Source: Porphyridium purpureum (Eukaryota; Rhodophyta; Bangiophyceae; Porphyridiales; Porphyridiaceae). Taken from it: 64,000 nucleotides of DNA. Position 1 is the stretch's first letter. Every line of letters starts with the position of its first letter. The notes under the pieces were generated by a model, which searched no databases, was not told the DNA's origin, and saw only the letters and a list, made by a program, of their open reading frames with translations. Below are positions 9,179 to 18,647 of the stretch, one piece after another. The position numbers and the translations under genes are program-made. The stretch is from positions 2,170,001 through 2,234,000 of the forward strand of contig VRMN01000003.1 in the NCBI GenBank assembly GCA_008690995.1, read 5' to 3'.

Positions 9179-10987
9179 TCACGATTCCTCCTGTGTGGTT
9201 CTTCTTTCACGTTCGAGCAGCTGGATGAGGATCTGTATTAAATTATGAAGCCCGAACAGATAGCCCTCATCCACTTTGCGATCGTCGTTGTGCTGTGTAT
9301 GGGCAAAGTCAATCATCTTGACGTCAGCCACAGGAAGGTGATCATTCTTCGCCACCGCGTCAAGGTCACCTTCGTACACGATGAGGACTGAGGATGAATA
9401 AAATCTGAAGAGTGTCTGCTTTTGCATCTTCTCGAAAAGGATTCGCAAGCGCTCGACTACCACGCGAATGGCATCGTACCGAACGCACTGCCCGTTGGAG
9501 AAGAATCGAGAAAACTCATTCATGAGGTCCTCTGGCTTGAGGCTTCTTCCACGATACTTGTCGTAGAACAGGAATGTGCCGCTTGCGGCGTTATATACCT
9601 GCATGCCCGTGAAGCGAATGCCTACTGAATGACTGGTCGTGTTCTTTGACTTTTCAATGTGTCGCCTCACCTTCTCTTCAGGGGCGTCGTCATCATAGTG
9701 TCGCCTACCTATCTTCAGGTCGAGCACGCACGGGCTCGTAAACCTTGCGTTTACGTCCGCGATTTGAATGAATATGTTGTTACTAGCTGCCTCGGTCGCT
9801 GAATACAATTCTCGCATTTTGCCGGCCCAGGGACTCATGCCAACCTCTTCGCCGAGTCCAGCACCTTTGCCCTGAGTCGCAGCCCCGACCGTTTTCCACA
9901 CACTCGAGCCCGTTCTGTGTATAGATGACACTGGGCGCAACGATTGTGACGACGCTGTCGACAGCGGGGTCGAGTCACCATCGGCGCCACCGGCGTTCGG
10001 CTGGGCCCCAGGAAATTCAAGATTTTCGACACACGGCGCATCTGGGTTCGGCGGTTCAACCTGCTCGTTTTGCAGCGCTATGCGCTGCATTGCTAACGCT
10101 GTTGACTTCCTCACCAAGCCAGACTCTGGAGAGGCCGGAACTGCGGTGTGACCGAGTTCCCGCCGTGCCCTCCCCGACTGCGTGGTGCGTTCATATTTCC
10201 CAAAGTATTGCGGACAAAAGTCGCGCATCCATCTGATTTCCTTTGGGGCGTCCTTGAGCCACAGCGTCTCGTAGAAGACGTACTCCTTTCGATGCAGCGG
10301 CTTCAACACGCGTCCACACACTCGGCTAAGTGGGCCGTGCCCGCCCACTTGGTGCGGGTACGGCTTGAGCTCGCTCTCATCCAGTCGATGAGCCGAGTAT
10401 GCGTACATTCTCAGAGGAGCTACATCCACATCTCTTGGCGGACTCGCGCGCGATAATCGTACCCCATGCTCCTCATCACCATCGTCATCTCCGCCTCCTT
10501 CCTCCTCCTCCGTGGTGACGACAGCGGATGCGCTGAACGCGGAGCGGAACGTCGGCGAGTGAATCTTGTCCTCGGCGGCGTCTTCTGCTGACGACAGGCA
10601 ATCCATGTCCATCGTTTCCATCCCCATGTTCAAGTTCACCGCCACATCGACCATCTCGGCACCATGTGCGCCGCGGAGTGCCGCGCCACTGGCGCTGCCT
10701 GATCCGTCGTCGTGCACCATATGAATTCTATCATCACGCTGACCCCCGCCTTGCCCCTTTCCCCGTGCGTGCGCGGGTGGTGGCCTCGGCGACGCGTCGT
10801 TGTCGCGCATGGGACTCCCGAGCGGCGACAGGAACGAGCGCTCAGCCACGGCTTGCGAGCTGCTCTGCTGCTGCTGCTGCCTCAACGACGGCATCCGTTC
10901 GAGCCGCTTGGAGCCGCGGCGCGTCAACTCCCGCCGCGCCTCGGTACCAGCGCCGTCCCGCGGCGAATTCACCGCTTCCATCTCCAT
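9179..10987 (-). CDS. inositol polyphosphate kinase (IP6K/IPMK family)
   Basis: A 602-residue protein. The C-terminal half carries the inositol polyphosphate kinase signature: PCVLDLKIG at 419-427 (the P-x-x-x-D-x-K-x-G inositol-binding motif) followed by RRHYDDDAPEEKVRR, and IDFAH at 559-563, the metal-binding motif. The N-terminal subdomain around 207-270 (PYPHQVGGHGPL ... HRKEYVFYETL) resembles IP6 kinases, which begin with a QVGGH block. I therefore favour inositol hexakisphosphate kinase, making the pyrophosphate IP7, over inositol polyphosphate multikinase. Residues 1-190 are low complexity (Gln run, acidic stretches) and about 270-400 form a disordered insert between kinase lobes. The start is ATG 10987, with ATG 10981 two codons later equally possible; the frame upstream opens only at a TTG. 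Its 5' flank abuts the phosphatase gene's 3' end. Confidence 0.88.
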   Translation of the reverse strand: MEMEAVNSPRDGAGTEARRELTRRGSKRLERMPSLRQQQQQSSSQAVAERSFLSPLGSPMRDNDASPRPPPAHARGKGQGGGQRDDRIHMVHDDGSGSASGAALRGAHGAEMVDVAVNLNMGMETMDMDCLSSAEDAAEDKIHSPTFRSAFSASAVVTTEEEEGGGDDDGDEEHGVRLSRASPPRDVDVAPLRMYAYSAHRLDESELKPYPHQVGGHGPLSRVCGRVLKPLHRKEYVFYETLWLKDAPKEIRWMRDFCPQYFGKYERTTQSGRARRELGHTAVPASPESGLVRKSTALAMQRIALQNEQVEPPNPDAPCVENLEFPGAQPNAGGADGDSTPLSTASSQSLRPVSSIHRTGSSVWKTVGAATQGKGAGLGEEVGMSPWAGKMRELYSATEAASNNIFIQIADVNARFTSPCVLDLKIGRRHYDDDAPEEKVRRHIEKSKNTTSHSVGIRFTGMQVYNAASGTFLFYDKYRGRSLKPEDLMNEFSRFFSNGQCVRYDAIRVVVERLRILFEKMQKQTLFRFYSSSVLIVYEGDLDAVAKNDHLPVADVKMIDFAHTQHNDDRKVDEGYLFGLHNLIQILIQLLERERRTTQEES

Positions 10988-11226
10988 CCAACCTGTGCAC
11001 CGCAAGCACACATCGACACTCTGGCACACACACTCCCCCCTTGTGTCACACCAGCGCAAGCCCGCAATTCATCTGCCAGCTGCCCCCCTCAAAGCGCGTT
11101 TCATACAAAAACGACCCACATTTACTATGGAACCATGAATTAGGGTTTGAAAGTCGAATGGAATCTAAGAGAATCCGAGGTGGGGAGGTGAGTTTCGTCG
11201 CGCCTCGTCGCGTATATCCTGTCCCA

Positions 11227-11952
11227 TCACGGCAAGGTGCGAAGAGACGCCAGGAGACCGCGGCAGCTGTCTTCCAGGAGATCCAGCACAAGCTCAAAGC
11301 CGTCCAGGCCAGAGTAGTATGGATCTGGCACGGCCGTGCCGTGGCGCGAAGGGTCGGAGTGAAAGTCCATCATCATGCGCACCTTGCGCGAGGCGAGCTC
11401 CGCGTACTGCTCGCCCCAGTACGCGGCTGCTTCCTTGATGGCAGCCACGTTGCTCGTGTCCATCGCGATGATCACGTCAAACGTCTCCAGGTCCGCGCGG
11501 CTAAGTGGCCGCGACGTCGACGTCAAATGGATGCCGCGCCGCGAGGCCGTCTCCTGCATGCGAGAATCTGCCGCGTCCCCTTCATGGTACGACCAGCCGC
11601 CGTCCTTGTACCAGTTGGGGTTTCCGCCACCAGTCCCGCACGAGTCCACAACGATGCACCCCGCGTCTGCGCCTTCCTTCTCAATCAAGCTTTGCAACAC
11701 TGCCTCTGCCGTGGGAGAACGGCATATGTTGCCCAGACACACCGCTAGCACAGAAAGCTTTCCCGGAGTAGTGCCCGTCATCGGGCCAGTGGAATCACCC
11801 ACGCCGTTCATACGCACCCGACTGACTCGGCACGCGCGGAGCCGATGACCGCTTAAAGAGAGTGGCGGAGAAGAAGCCACACGCATCGGGGAGTCATCGC
11901 ACCGCGAGCCGCGGCCTGCCCACCGATCGTGGAGCGGAATGCTGACAAACAT
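11227..11952 (-). CDS. low-molecular-weight protein tyrosine phosphatase
   Basis: A 241-residue protein whose last about 170 residues form a complete LMW-PTP domain. The P-loop CLGNICR (Cys 72, Arg 78) follows the strand KLSVLAV, and the general-acid DP motif is at about 210 (DPYYSG). These are the catalytic residues of the family, which dephosphorylates phosphotyrosine through a phosphocysteine intermediate. Residues 1-65 are extra compared with the usual 155-160 residue enzymes, rich in Arg and Ser and low in acid, possibly an organelle-targeting peptide. A second in-frame ATG at 11886 would shorten the extension. The gene lies between two other minus-strand genes with short spacers, but eukaryotic genes here need not share a transcript. 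Confidence 0.92.
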   Translation of the reverse strand: MFVSIPLHDRWAGRGSRCDDSPMRVASSPPLSLSGHRLRACRVSRVRMNGVGDSTGPMTGTTPGKLSVLAVCLGNICRSPTAEAVLQSLIEKEGADAGCIVVDSCGTGGGNPNWYKDGGWSYHEGDAADSRMQETASRRGIHLTSTSRPLSRADLETFDVIIAMDTSNVAAIKEAAAYWGEQYAELASRKVRMMMDFHSDPSRHGTAVPDPYYSGLDGFELVLDLLEDSCRGLLASLRTLP

Positions 11953-12059
11953 GTCACGATTGCGGTGAGCGTTCAGAGGGGAGTGCACTTGTCCTTCAGA
12001 ACGAGGGCAAGCGGTTGATCAGCCAAGAGCGCGCTCAGAGGAGAAAATCATTATCCAGT

Positions 12060-13058
12060 TTAGTTTTCAGACACGTCATTCACGTCCCAGTCGTACGTGG
12101 CAAACACTACTGACGCACCAGCAAGCGCGGCTGCTTCCAAGCGTGAACGTAGCGGTTCCGACTCGTCCAGGTACTTGGCGATGCGAAGCAAGAGAGCCTT
12201 GTCAGACGTGTCTGACCCGGTAAAGTCTGGTCGATACCAATCGAAAATTGAACTCAGCTCGACGCGCGGTGGATGCTCGGCCTTGCTTGTTGCGCACTTT
12301 GCTGAGTCATCTGACGGTCGAATCTTGACGTTCGAGTCATCCAGGATAAACTGCTGTGCCGCGGTACGAAGCTCTGCATCCAGTGACTCTGGTGAGTAGT
12401 ATCGGATCGACGGGCACGACTTTGCCCCGCAGTTCAGCGCAAAGTGAATGCGCTCGTCTGGATCGGAAAGAGCATAGGAGGCACGCGGGTCGCCTTTGCC
12501 GAACGGCGGACGGCTTAGTGGCGCTGCTCCCTTTCTGTTCCCACGAAGCAGTCCATTTTCCAAGTCGTTCACCGAATACGCGTGAGGACCAATGCGATAC
12601 ACGACTTTGTTGTAGAATCTGAGTCTCTGCACGATATTGCTCGGCTGTTTGTGTGCCACAGCGAGTCCATGAATGACCATCGCGTTGTACAAGTTGAGGA
12701 CCAATGCGATAAACTCGCTTCTCTCGAGCGCACCAAGGTCCACATCACGCAGCCTGCGCGCCGCGTGCAAATACTCTTCGAATTGCTTGCTGCTGCGCAA
12801 TGCGACGTAGTCCACACTGCTTCCATCGTCGCTCAAGAACTTTCCGTAAACATTCAGCACCTTGACGCGCAACTCCTTGCTCAGTTCCGTCGCATGGTTG
12901 GCGTTTGCCCTTCGCTGCTCCATCGTCGGCATCTGCCGCTGCTGGGTCCCTGCCGCGAACAGAAACCCAAGAAAAGGTATTGCGGCGCGGTGCTGGCTGT
13001 CGGCATGCTTCCCGGCATCCGCACTCCCGTCCTCATTCAACACGCGCACGCCAGGCAT
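12060..13058 (-). CDS. DUF547-domain protein
   Basis: A 332-residue protein. Residues about 65-330 match DUF547, a family common in plants, algae and bacteria and often fused to glutaredoxin or leucine-zipper modules. Recognisable blocks are LVLNLYNAMVIHGLA, the motif NDLENGLLRG and DPDERIHFALNCGAKSCP, with its characteristic Cys pair. The biochemical activity of DUF547 is not known. A hydrophobic segment near residues 30-40 (FLGFLFAAG) could be part of a signal or targeting sequence. I start at ATG 13058: the frame is open further upstream only through a GT microsatellite that would encode His/Thr repeats and begins at a GTG. No glutaredoxin domain is attached. Confidence 0.85.
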   Translation of the reverse strand: MPGVRVLNEDGSADAGKHADSQHRAAIPFLGFLFAAGTQQRQMPTMEQRRANANHATELSKELRVKVLNVYGKFLSDDGSSVDYVALRSSKQFEEYLHAARRLRDVDLGALERSEFIALVLNLYNAMVIHGLAVAHKQPSNIVQRLRFYNKVVYRIGPHAYSVNDLENGLLRGNRKGAAPLSRPPFGKGDPRASYALSDPDERIHFALNCGAKSCPSIRYYSPESLDAELRTAAQQFILDDSNVKIRPSDDSAKCATSKAEHPPRVELSSIFDWYRPDFTGSDTSDKALLLRIAKYLDESEPLRSRLEAAALAGASVVFATYDWDVNDVSEN

Positions 13059-13159
13059 CCCGCTCCTTTTCCGCACCTTGTCCAATACCACTACAGCCCT
13101 CCCAGCCCAGCCACTACCGACCTTGTTTGGATTCCGGAACTCCTTCCTCTCTCTCTGTC

Positions 13160-13240
13160 CGTCTGTGTTAATGTGTGTATGTCTGTGTATGTGTCTGTGC
13201 GTGTGTCTGTGTGTGTGCCTGTATGTGTGTGTGTGTGCTT
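13160..13240. repeat. GT-rich microsatellite upstream of the DUF547 gene
   Basis: An imperfect run of TGTG/TCTG/TATG units in the 5' flank of the minus-strand DUF547 gene. Read as protein it would give His/Thr repeats, which I do not believe are translated. A CAAC tetranucleotide run follows at about 13361-13395. Confidence 0.85.
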
Positions 13241-13402
13241 GACCGCTGGTGTCTCCAGCTCGCCCTCGTACCCACTCACTTCCAAAAACGCAAACGCGCA
13301 CATTGACGCTGACTCAGACATGAATTCGCGTTCATTTCTCCCCCACTTCTCCCTGAAGAAAACAAACAACCAACCAACCAACCAACCAACCAAAATTACT
13401 CC

Positions 13403-13415
13403 GTGGAGGTACAGT
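13403..13415 (+). promoter_or_regulatory. GTGGAGGTACAGT motif in a divergent promoter
   Basis: An exact 13-base copy of the motif at 6502 and 21489, about 220 bp before the DnaJ ATG and about 345 bp before the divergent DUF547 start. CTGTAC and GTGTAC variants follow at 13440-13492. The rest of 13059-13635 holds only the two simple repeats. Confidence 0.55.
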
Positions 13416-13635
13416 TCCGCCGCACTGTAATTTAAACGAGTGTACACCTCGAACACCATCCGCTGTACTTATTAGTGTACACTACTTGTCTGCGATGTAT
13501 AGCAACGCACGCGGTTTGTCTAAGCGCGTGTTGATTGGAAGTTTGGGTCCTGTGGAGAGAGCCTGGCGGGAAGTTTGAGTTGCTGGTTTGGAGTGGTGCA
13601 GGGGGGAGGGGAAAGGAGCGCTAGGCGTTGACGCG

Positions 13636-14910
13636 ATGGACGCGAATAAGGAGAGCGCGGAGGGATGTTTAGAGCAGGCAAGGGAATTCCTGGCGCAGGG
13701 AAACCTGCCGCGCGCACGCAGGTTTGCGGAAAAGGCGCGCCACTTGTACCCGTCTCTGCAGGCAGACGCGATGATAATGCGAGTCGAACGTGCCGAGCGC
13801 GGCAGTGATCACGCCGCGGCGGATCCGCAGGACGGCGCACGGGCTGCGAGAGCTGGTGCAGGGGACGCGGCGGCGGGAAATGCTGCGGAAGCAGACAAAC
13901 AGCGTGAACGGCAACGGCAGCGCGACGCGGAAACAGAAACGCCGGCCGCACGATCGTTCACCCCTGAACAGGAGCAGCAGGTGCGCAAGATCCTGGCGGC
14001 AAAGGATCTTTACTCATGTCTTGGAGTCGCGCGCGACTGTGATGAGGCCGAACTGAAGCGCGCATATCGCAGGCTTGCAGTGGTAGTGCATCCGGACAAA
14101 AGCGCCGCGCCCCAAGCGGACGAGGCGTTCAAGCGGCTCAGTCATGCCTTTCAAGTACTCTCCGACAAGGAGAGACGACTCCGGTACGACCAGGTTGGGG
14201 ATGAGCAGGAAGAGCCTAACCGCATGCCTACGATGCGACGCAGGACGCACGGCGGCATGTACCGCACCGCCAACGGCGCCACCTACTTTTCAACCGGCGA
14301 ACTCGACCCAGAAGAGCTGTTCGACATTCTATTTTCTGGTGGGAGCTTTAGACACCGACGCGGCGGTCCAAGCACGGGCTCGGCCGCGGCCGCGTACGGG
14401 GGGCATCATGCGGGCATGCCAGGGCGCGGAGGTGCAGGGGCTACTGCGACAAACGGCATCTTCTTAAGTCTCGCGCAGTTCTTCCTCGTTGTACTGGTGG
14501 TTCTGTTTACGTTTGGATCAATATTCAGTAGTGACGAGCCCGTGTATTCTCTTCAGCAGACTGCAAAGCACACACGCGAGCGTGCCACCGCCGCTGGTGG
14601 TGTGAAATACTTTGTCAGCAGACATTTTGAAAGGGAGCATGCCGACACCCCGAGGAAACTCATGCGCATTGAAAGCAACGTAGATTCGGAGGCGTTGCAA
14701 GACTACGCTTTCAGGTGCTCAAGGGAGCAGGAGAAGCATCGTGAGCTTTTGCACAATTCGCGGAGCTGGTTTGTCAGGGCAGCCGTGAAGCGCCGTTATC
14801 AAAAGCTGGCAGACCAATTCAAATTTACACATTGTGATGCGTACAGCGCGCTCAAGCGCAAGCTAAGTGGAAACTCTGGCAAAGGCTCGCGGAGAGCCGG
14901 ACACACCTAG
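13636..14910 (+). CDS. DnaJ/Hsp40 co-chaperone of the DNAJB12/B14 type (J domain, TM, DUF1977)
   Basis: A 424-residue protein. The J domain lies at about 124-188 (DLYSCLGVARDCDEAELKRAY) with the Hsp70-activating HPD at 152-154. A Gly-rich linker follows, then one membrane segment around 280-298 (FFLVVLVVLFTFGSIF) and a C-terminal domain matching DUF1977. This order is that of ER-membrane DNAJB12/DNAJB14, which bring cytosolic Hsp70 to the ER for membrane-protein quality control. The N-terminal 100 residues begin with a helical, TPR-like segment (AEGCLEQAREFLAQGN ... RARRFAEKARHLYP), which is also seen at the start of DNAJB12/14 proteins. Start ATG 13636; the upstream extension would begin at a TTG. 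Confidence 0.92.
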   Translation: MDANKESAEGCLEQAREFLAQGNLPRARRFAEKARHLYPSLQADAMIMRVERAERGSDHAAADPQDGARAARAGAGDAAAGNAAEADKQRERQRQRDAETETPAARSFTPEQEQQVRKILAAKDLYSCLGVARDCDEAELKRAYRRLAVVVHPDKSAAPQADEAFKRLSHAFQVLSDKERRLRYDQVGDEQEEPNRMPTMRRRTHGGMYRTANGATYFSTGELDPEELFDILFSGGSFRHRRGGPSTGSAAAAYGGHHAGMPGRGGAGATATNGIFLSLAQFFLVVLVVLFTFGSIFSSDEPVYSLQQTAKHTRERATAAGGVKYFVSRHFEREHADTPRKLMRIESNVDSEALQDYAFRCSREQEKHRELLHNSRSWFVRAAVKRRYQKLADQFKFTHCDAYSALKRKLSGNSGKGSRRAGHT

Positions 14911-15029
14911 TGATCTGTTCCTCTGGGCACAGGGGAATGAGCAACTCGAAATTCGCAGTATAAAATCCAACAACTAGCACAGCGGACGGTCGTTTGAAGG
15001 GCTGCCTTAAGCGTCAGCCCATTTCTCAT

Positions 15030-15662
15030 TTATGGTGGTGACCCGCCGGAAGAAGCGTTTCTCTTGCTGCACAATTGCTGCACTGCTACTCGCGCCTTTG
15101 GAGGCAGCTTGACCGAGCGGTGCAAGGTGCGCATGCCGGCTGGCGACACTTGAGAGTGCGTCTGCTCGTGTCCTTGGTCGTTCTCGAGCGAAGACTTCAA
15201 GGGAGTCTGGTGCTGCGCGGCGCCCTCCTTCGCCTTTGGCACGTGCGCCTCTGGCTCATCATCCTCGAGCTCCCGCAAGCGCCACTTGCGTGCCTCTTCT
15301 GCTTTTGCGTTGCGCTCGGCAACGCGCTTGAGAGCCATTCGCGCCTGCTCGCTGAGTTCGGACGATCGCTTCTTGATAACGCGGCCAGCAAGCCGCCGAC
15401 CCAGTGCCGTTGCGAAGGTGTTCTGAGCACGGGACCCTTGAGCGGGCGCCGGTGTTGGCCCTGACCACGGCCGGTCCGTCGGAAGCACGGCCGCCATCGG
15501 ATTTCTCGCCGCGTCTTCCGCTGCTGGTGCTGCTGCGTATGACATGGGAAGCTGCATCAGACGCGCAGCAGCCTCTTCCGAGCTCGCTGAGCTAGAACTC
15601 CTCTCAGTACTCATCACAATCACACTGCCACGATCATCCGAGCTTCTATAAATATCATTCAT
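15030..15662 (-). CDS. hypothetical small basic protein
   Basis: A 210-residue frame with an ATG start at 15662 (a second ATG at 15614 is 16 codons in). I recognise no family. Residues 1-80 are Ser/Ala/Pro-rich. Residues about 85-135 are basic and helical (GRRLAGRVIKKRSSEL, then RMALKRVAERNAKAEEARKW). The tail is Gln/His/Ser-rich and ends in a basic segment. There is no membrane helix or signal peptide. A TATAAATA-like string overlaps the first codons, which may mean that the second ATG is the real start. Gene status rests on frame length and composition only. Confidence 0.5.
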   Translation of the reverse strand: MNDIYRSSDDRGSVIVMSTERSSSSASSEEAAARLMQLPMSYAAAPAAEDAARNPMAAVLPTDRPWSGPTPAPAQGSRAQNTFATALGRRLAGRVIKKRSSELSEQARMALKRVAERNAKAEEARKWRLRELEDDEPEAHVPKAKEGAAQHQTPLKSSLENDQGHEQTHSQVSPAGMRTLHRSVKLPPKARVAVQQLCSKRNASSGGSPP

Positions 15663-16798
15663 TCCCTCCTGCGTTCCAATCCCTCGAAAACGCGCCCGAA
15701 CGCGGTTAGCGTGGCCCTCGGTCTTCTCTCTGTGTGTATCTATCTCCGACCCTGAGGTTCTGCTTCATACTCCCCCCTCACAATGCGGCTGCATCTTTCA
15801 CTGCCCCTCACACGTTTTGCTCCAGCTCGATCACCTTTATAAAGCTCTGTATCTCGACGCGTTGGTCGGCACCACACACTCAGCGCGCACGAGTAACCAA
15901 CTTGCGTGCGAGCGCCATGCGCCGTTGGAAACTGCCAGGCGCAGTTCCACCACACTCACACCAACATGACGACATCGCCACCCGGCTTGCAGGACAAGAA
16001 ATTATCCTCATTTTGCCGCGACGCCCCCCTGACGTACGCACGTGCAAGCGTGATGGCAACCCACCTGCGCTGCACCGCCCAACTTGCAACCTTCGCACGA
16101 CGCAACCACCTTGCACGAGTTGCTCACATGCCCACATGCCCGCTCGCTCCACGCCGCTTCGTGGCGGTACAGCTGCGTACTGTTCCAATCCGAAACCTCG
16201 TGCGCTGTACTCACACTGTACTTTGTGACACTGCGGGTGTTCAAGGTGTCCTGTGTGACTGAACACAGGAGGTTCAGCTTGATCGATTTTTTCCTCGGTT
16301 TCGTTTCGCGGGAGCAGCGAGACTGTGTCCGCGCGGGATGAAGTCTGGCTGGGATTCAGCATGATCAGACACGTCATGCGCGCATACGGCGAGCGCGGCG
16401 TTCTCGGACCGTGCAAGAACGTGCTGCTTCACGCGATCCGCGCGCGGCCTTCTGACAAGGAATGGGCTTTGTCCTGGAGCGGCAAAACGTGTCTCACGGC
16501 AGAAACGTGTACGGTTGTTCGCACCGATTTTCTCAAGCGCGCTTATGCTGCCTGTGCGCGCCGTCAAGGATTCGGAAGCATACCACGCTCTGGACGCGGT
16601 ACTTAAAGTGCAGCACTCGAATGTGCGTTACGGAGTCGCAAGCAGAGAAACGAAGGGATAATGACGGGTCGGCGCGTGCAGGTAGAAACGGGTAGCGCTG
16701 AAAGTAGAGCAGGGACGCAAATCGGACCCAAAGCCAGGACATCCACGACATAGACCGTTCAGGGCGTGGGAAAGTAGGCAGGCGCAGCATTGTGGCCA
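15663..16798. other. 1.1-kb divergent intergenic region with GTACAG half-sites
   Basis: Between the hypothetical minus gene and the plus gene at 16799. Half-sites of the recurrent motif cluster at 16161-16221. An ATG-led 81-codon frame (16361-16606) was judged too weak to call. No RNA gene was seen. Confidence 0.5.
16161..16221. promoter_or_regulatory. GTACAG half-site cluster
   Basis: GGTACAG at 16166 faces GTACTG at 16177, and CTGTAC at 16205 and CACTGTAC at 16214 follow on the other strand. The pairing in opposite orientations resembles the clusters at 19029 and 42853. Confidence 0.4.
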
Positions 16799-17272
16799 AT
16801 GGACGACGAGCACGCCGCAGATGGTGTGTTGCAGGCCGCAACGGAGACGTCGCCGCGTGGCGAGAGACTAAAGAGAGTCGTCAGCTCGCCAAATGTGCGC
16901 CAGTTCGCCAAGGCACTCAGCAGGAAGATGGGTAGCAGGGCCGATGTCCAGCTTGATTCCGATGACGAGGAGGAGGCGTACAATGACCGCGTCACTGCGG
17001 GCGGTGCGCTGCGGCCGCTGAGCTTGGACGGCTTCCGCCACGGATACACGCCCTCGAGCCACGCGGAGGACGAGTGTACGGACTTTGCGGTGCCAAGTGG
17101 TGCCTTGAGGCCATCACGATGGCGTCGAACTCTGGCAAACCTGCTTGGTGGCGGTAAACAAGCCAATGCGTCCAGCAAACCGAGTGCGCCGGGAGGCTTC
17201 TTCATCAGGTCTCCCAGAAATGGCAGAGCTGCAAACGCTGCTACCATCGTGTCTGTCGTCGGTAGTGCCTAA
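16799..17272 (+). CDS. small Ser/Pro-motif protein 1 (RxxSxP family of this locus)
   Basis: A 157-residue protein of no family known to me. Residues 18-62 contain TSPRGERLKRVVSSP, then RQFAKALSRKMGS and an acidic stretch DSDDEEEAYND. The same order of elements occurs twice in the protein encoded at 19650-20237, so the two are paralogues. The core R26-V-V-S-S-P31 fits the 14-3-3 binding consensus R-x-x-S-x-P. The remainder is basic and Gly/Ser-rich, with a possible amphipathic helix near 108-120 (RWRRTLANLLGGG). No membrane segment is present and it is probably largely disordered. The start is ATG 16799. The paralogy supports it being a real gene despite its length. Confidence 0.7.
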   Translation: MDDEHAADGVLQAATETSPRGERLKRVVSSPNVRQFAKALSRKMGSRADVQLDSDDEEEAYNDRVTAGGALRPLSLDGFRHGYTPSSHAEDECTDFAVPSGALRPSRWRRTLANLLGGGKQANASSKPSAPGGFFIRSPRNGRAANAATIVSVVGSA

Positions 17273-17813
17273 TTATTGACAATTCCTCTTCCGACCGCAT
17301 AATCAAACACATATGTCCTTTGTTGAGTCTCATGTTATGATAAAGTATCCATACAGCCGCTGTGAACTATGGGCTTCCCCGTGAAATGAGAAATCTTACT
17401 CACGCAGCCAAGCTTAAGGTCGCCTGGTCGAACTCAATTTGCTGTTGCAACTGACCCAATCCTTCGGCAAGAAAATGATTCTCAAGCTGATCTACTCAAG
17501 CTCGAACGTCGTCAGAGACGAACGCACGATCTTCTGCCCCATCCGCGTTTGAAAAGACCGGAAACGTTTCACCACCCCAGAATAAGCCGAGCGCTCTGAT
17601 TTACTGGATTCGCGCCGACTGGTCGTGACACGTCCATGCAAATCTGGATGCCAGAACCTCTTTTTTTGCTGCGCGTCGTGCACACAGTCTGCAGCCGAGG
17701 AAGGTAAGCTTACATGTATCTCCATTTCTCTCTCACGAGACGAACATCACACCGGAGATAGAAGAACGCTTTGAAGGGCGCCGGGAGCTGACGTCGCAAA
17801 CGGGTGCCCGAGT
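17273..17813. other. 541-bp intergenic region
   Basis: I see no gene, RNA or repeat here. AT content is raised just after the stop at 17272 (about 17275-17345), as expected of a 3' end and untranslated region. Confidence 0.5.
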
Positions 17814-18647
17814 ATGCGTCTACATCTGCCGCGCATAAGGTGTGTGCTTGGCGTGGTTCTAGGTGTGATAGTGGTGGTCTTGCTTGTCTTGGCGCTTGCA
17901 CTGTCGCGTGTGCTCGACACTCGCAAACGCGAGCAGCGGCTCGTGTTCATCGACGCAGGAGGTAACACCGGCCAAACCGTGCAATGGTTCGCCGAGGGTG
18001 CGGGGGATATTTTTGGATCTCACCTTCATAGCACTTCTCCCGATCCAAAAGATTACGAAATCTTTGTGTTCGAGCCGAATCCGGTGTTTCGGGCAGACTA
18101 TGACCAGTTGAAAAGACAGGGGCTGAGGTTCACACTCCTTCAAGCCGCAGTCGCGGATGCCGATGGGTACGCGGAATTTAGTGGGCAGGGGCAAGGTGGG
18201 CTCATTTCCGCAGGCGGCGTTTCGAAGGAACGCTCTTCGCCGTCAGCCGTCGATGCAGTGGATTTCTCAAGGTGGATTCGTGAGACCTTTGGTGAACACG
18301 ATTATCTGATTTGCAAAATTGACATTGAAGGAGCCGAAACACCTTTAGTGACGAAAATGATGCGCGACGGCACCGTGTGTCGCTGTAATCGCCTGAGCGT
18401 AGAGTGGCATTCGTGGATTGGGACGCCGACGAACGCACATGAAGCCAACTTTAACTCTGCCCACGCCATGCAGACTGCGTCGGCGCTTCTGGAAGGACAA
18501 AGCATGCGCGCGAACGAAACACTGTCCTGTTCCATACCTCATGCGAAGCGACCACTTCCATTCGATCACTGCCTTCTGCCGCTCGTATTTGCGGCGATTC
18601 GCAGAAGCTGCACGAATGGCGTCGCTCCTCTAGAGAAATGGTGGTGA
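17814..18647 (+). CDS. FkbM-like methyltransferase with N-terminal signal anchor
   Basis: A 277-residue protein. A strong hydrophobic helix at about 10-31 (CVLGVVLGVIVVVLLVLAL) preceded by basic residues gives a type II signal anchor, so the catalytic part should lie in the Golgi/ER lumen. Residues 43-200 resemble FkbM-family SAM-dependent methyltransferases: VFIDAGGNTGQTV is the SAM-binding loop (motif I), EIFVFEPNP fits motif II with its acidic residue, and CKIDIEGAE with HDYLI before it is typical of FkbM. The family methylates sugars and other small substrates; a Golgi member in a polysaccharide-secreting alga could methylate exopolysaccharide, which is inference. The gene lies between the two RxxSxP paralogues. 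Start ATG 17814. Confidence 0.75.
   Translation: MRLHLPRIRCVLGVVLGVIVVVLLVLALALSRVLDTRKREQRLVFIDAGGNTGQTVQWFAEGAGDIFGSHLHSTSPDPKDYEIFVFEPNPVFRADYDQLKRQGLRFTLLQAAVADADGYAEFSGQGQGGLISAGGVSKERSSPSAVDAVDFSRWIRETFGEHDYLICKIDIEGAETPLVTKMMRDGTVCRCNRLSVEWHSWIGTPTNAHEANFNSAHAMQTASALLEGQSMRANETLSCSIPHAKRPLPFDHCLLPLVFAAIRRSCTNGVAPLEKWW

Noticed and set aside
13059-13301. N-terminal extension of the DUF547 protein with His/Thr repeats
   Set aside because: It begins at a GTG, is encoded by a GT microsatellite, and an ATG directly before the conserved region explains the protein.
16361-16606. 81-codon plus frame with A at -3 of the ATG
   Set aside because: No homology, and overlapping frames of similar length exist on the other strand; too weak to call.
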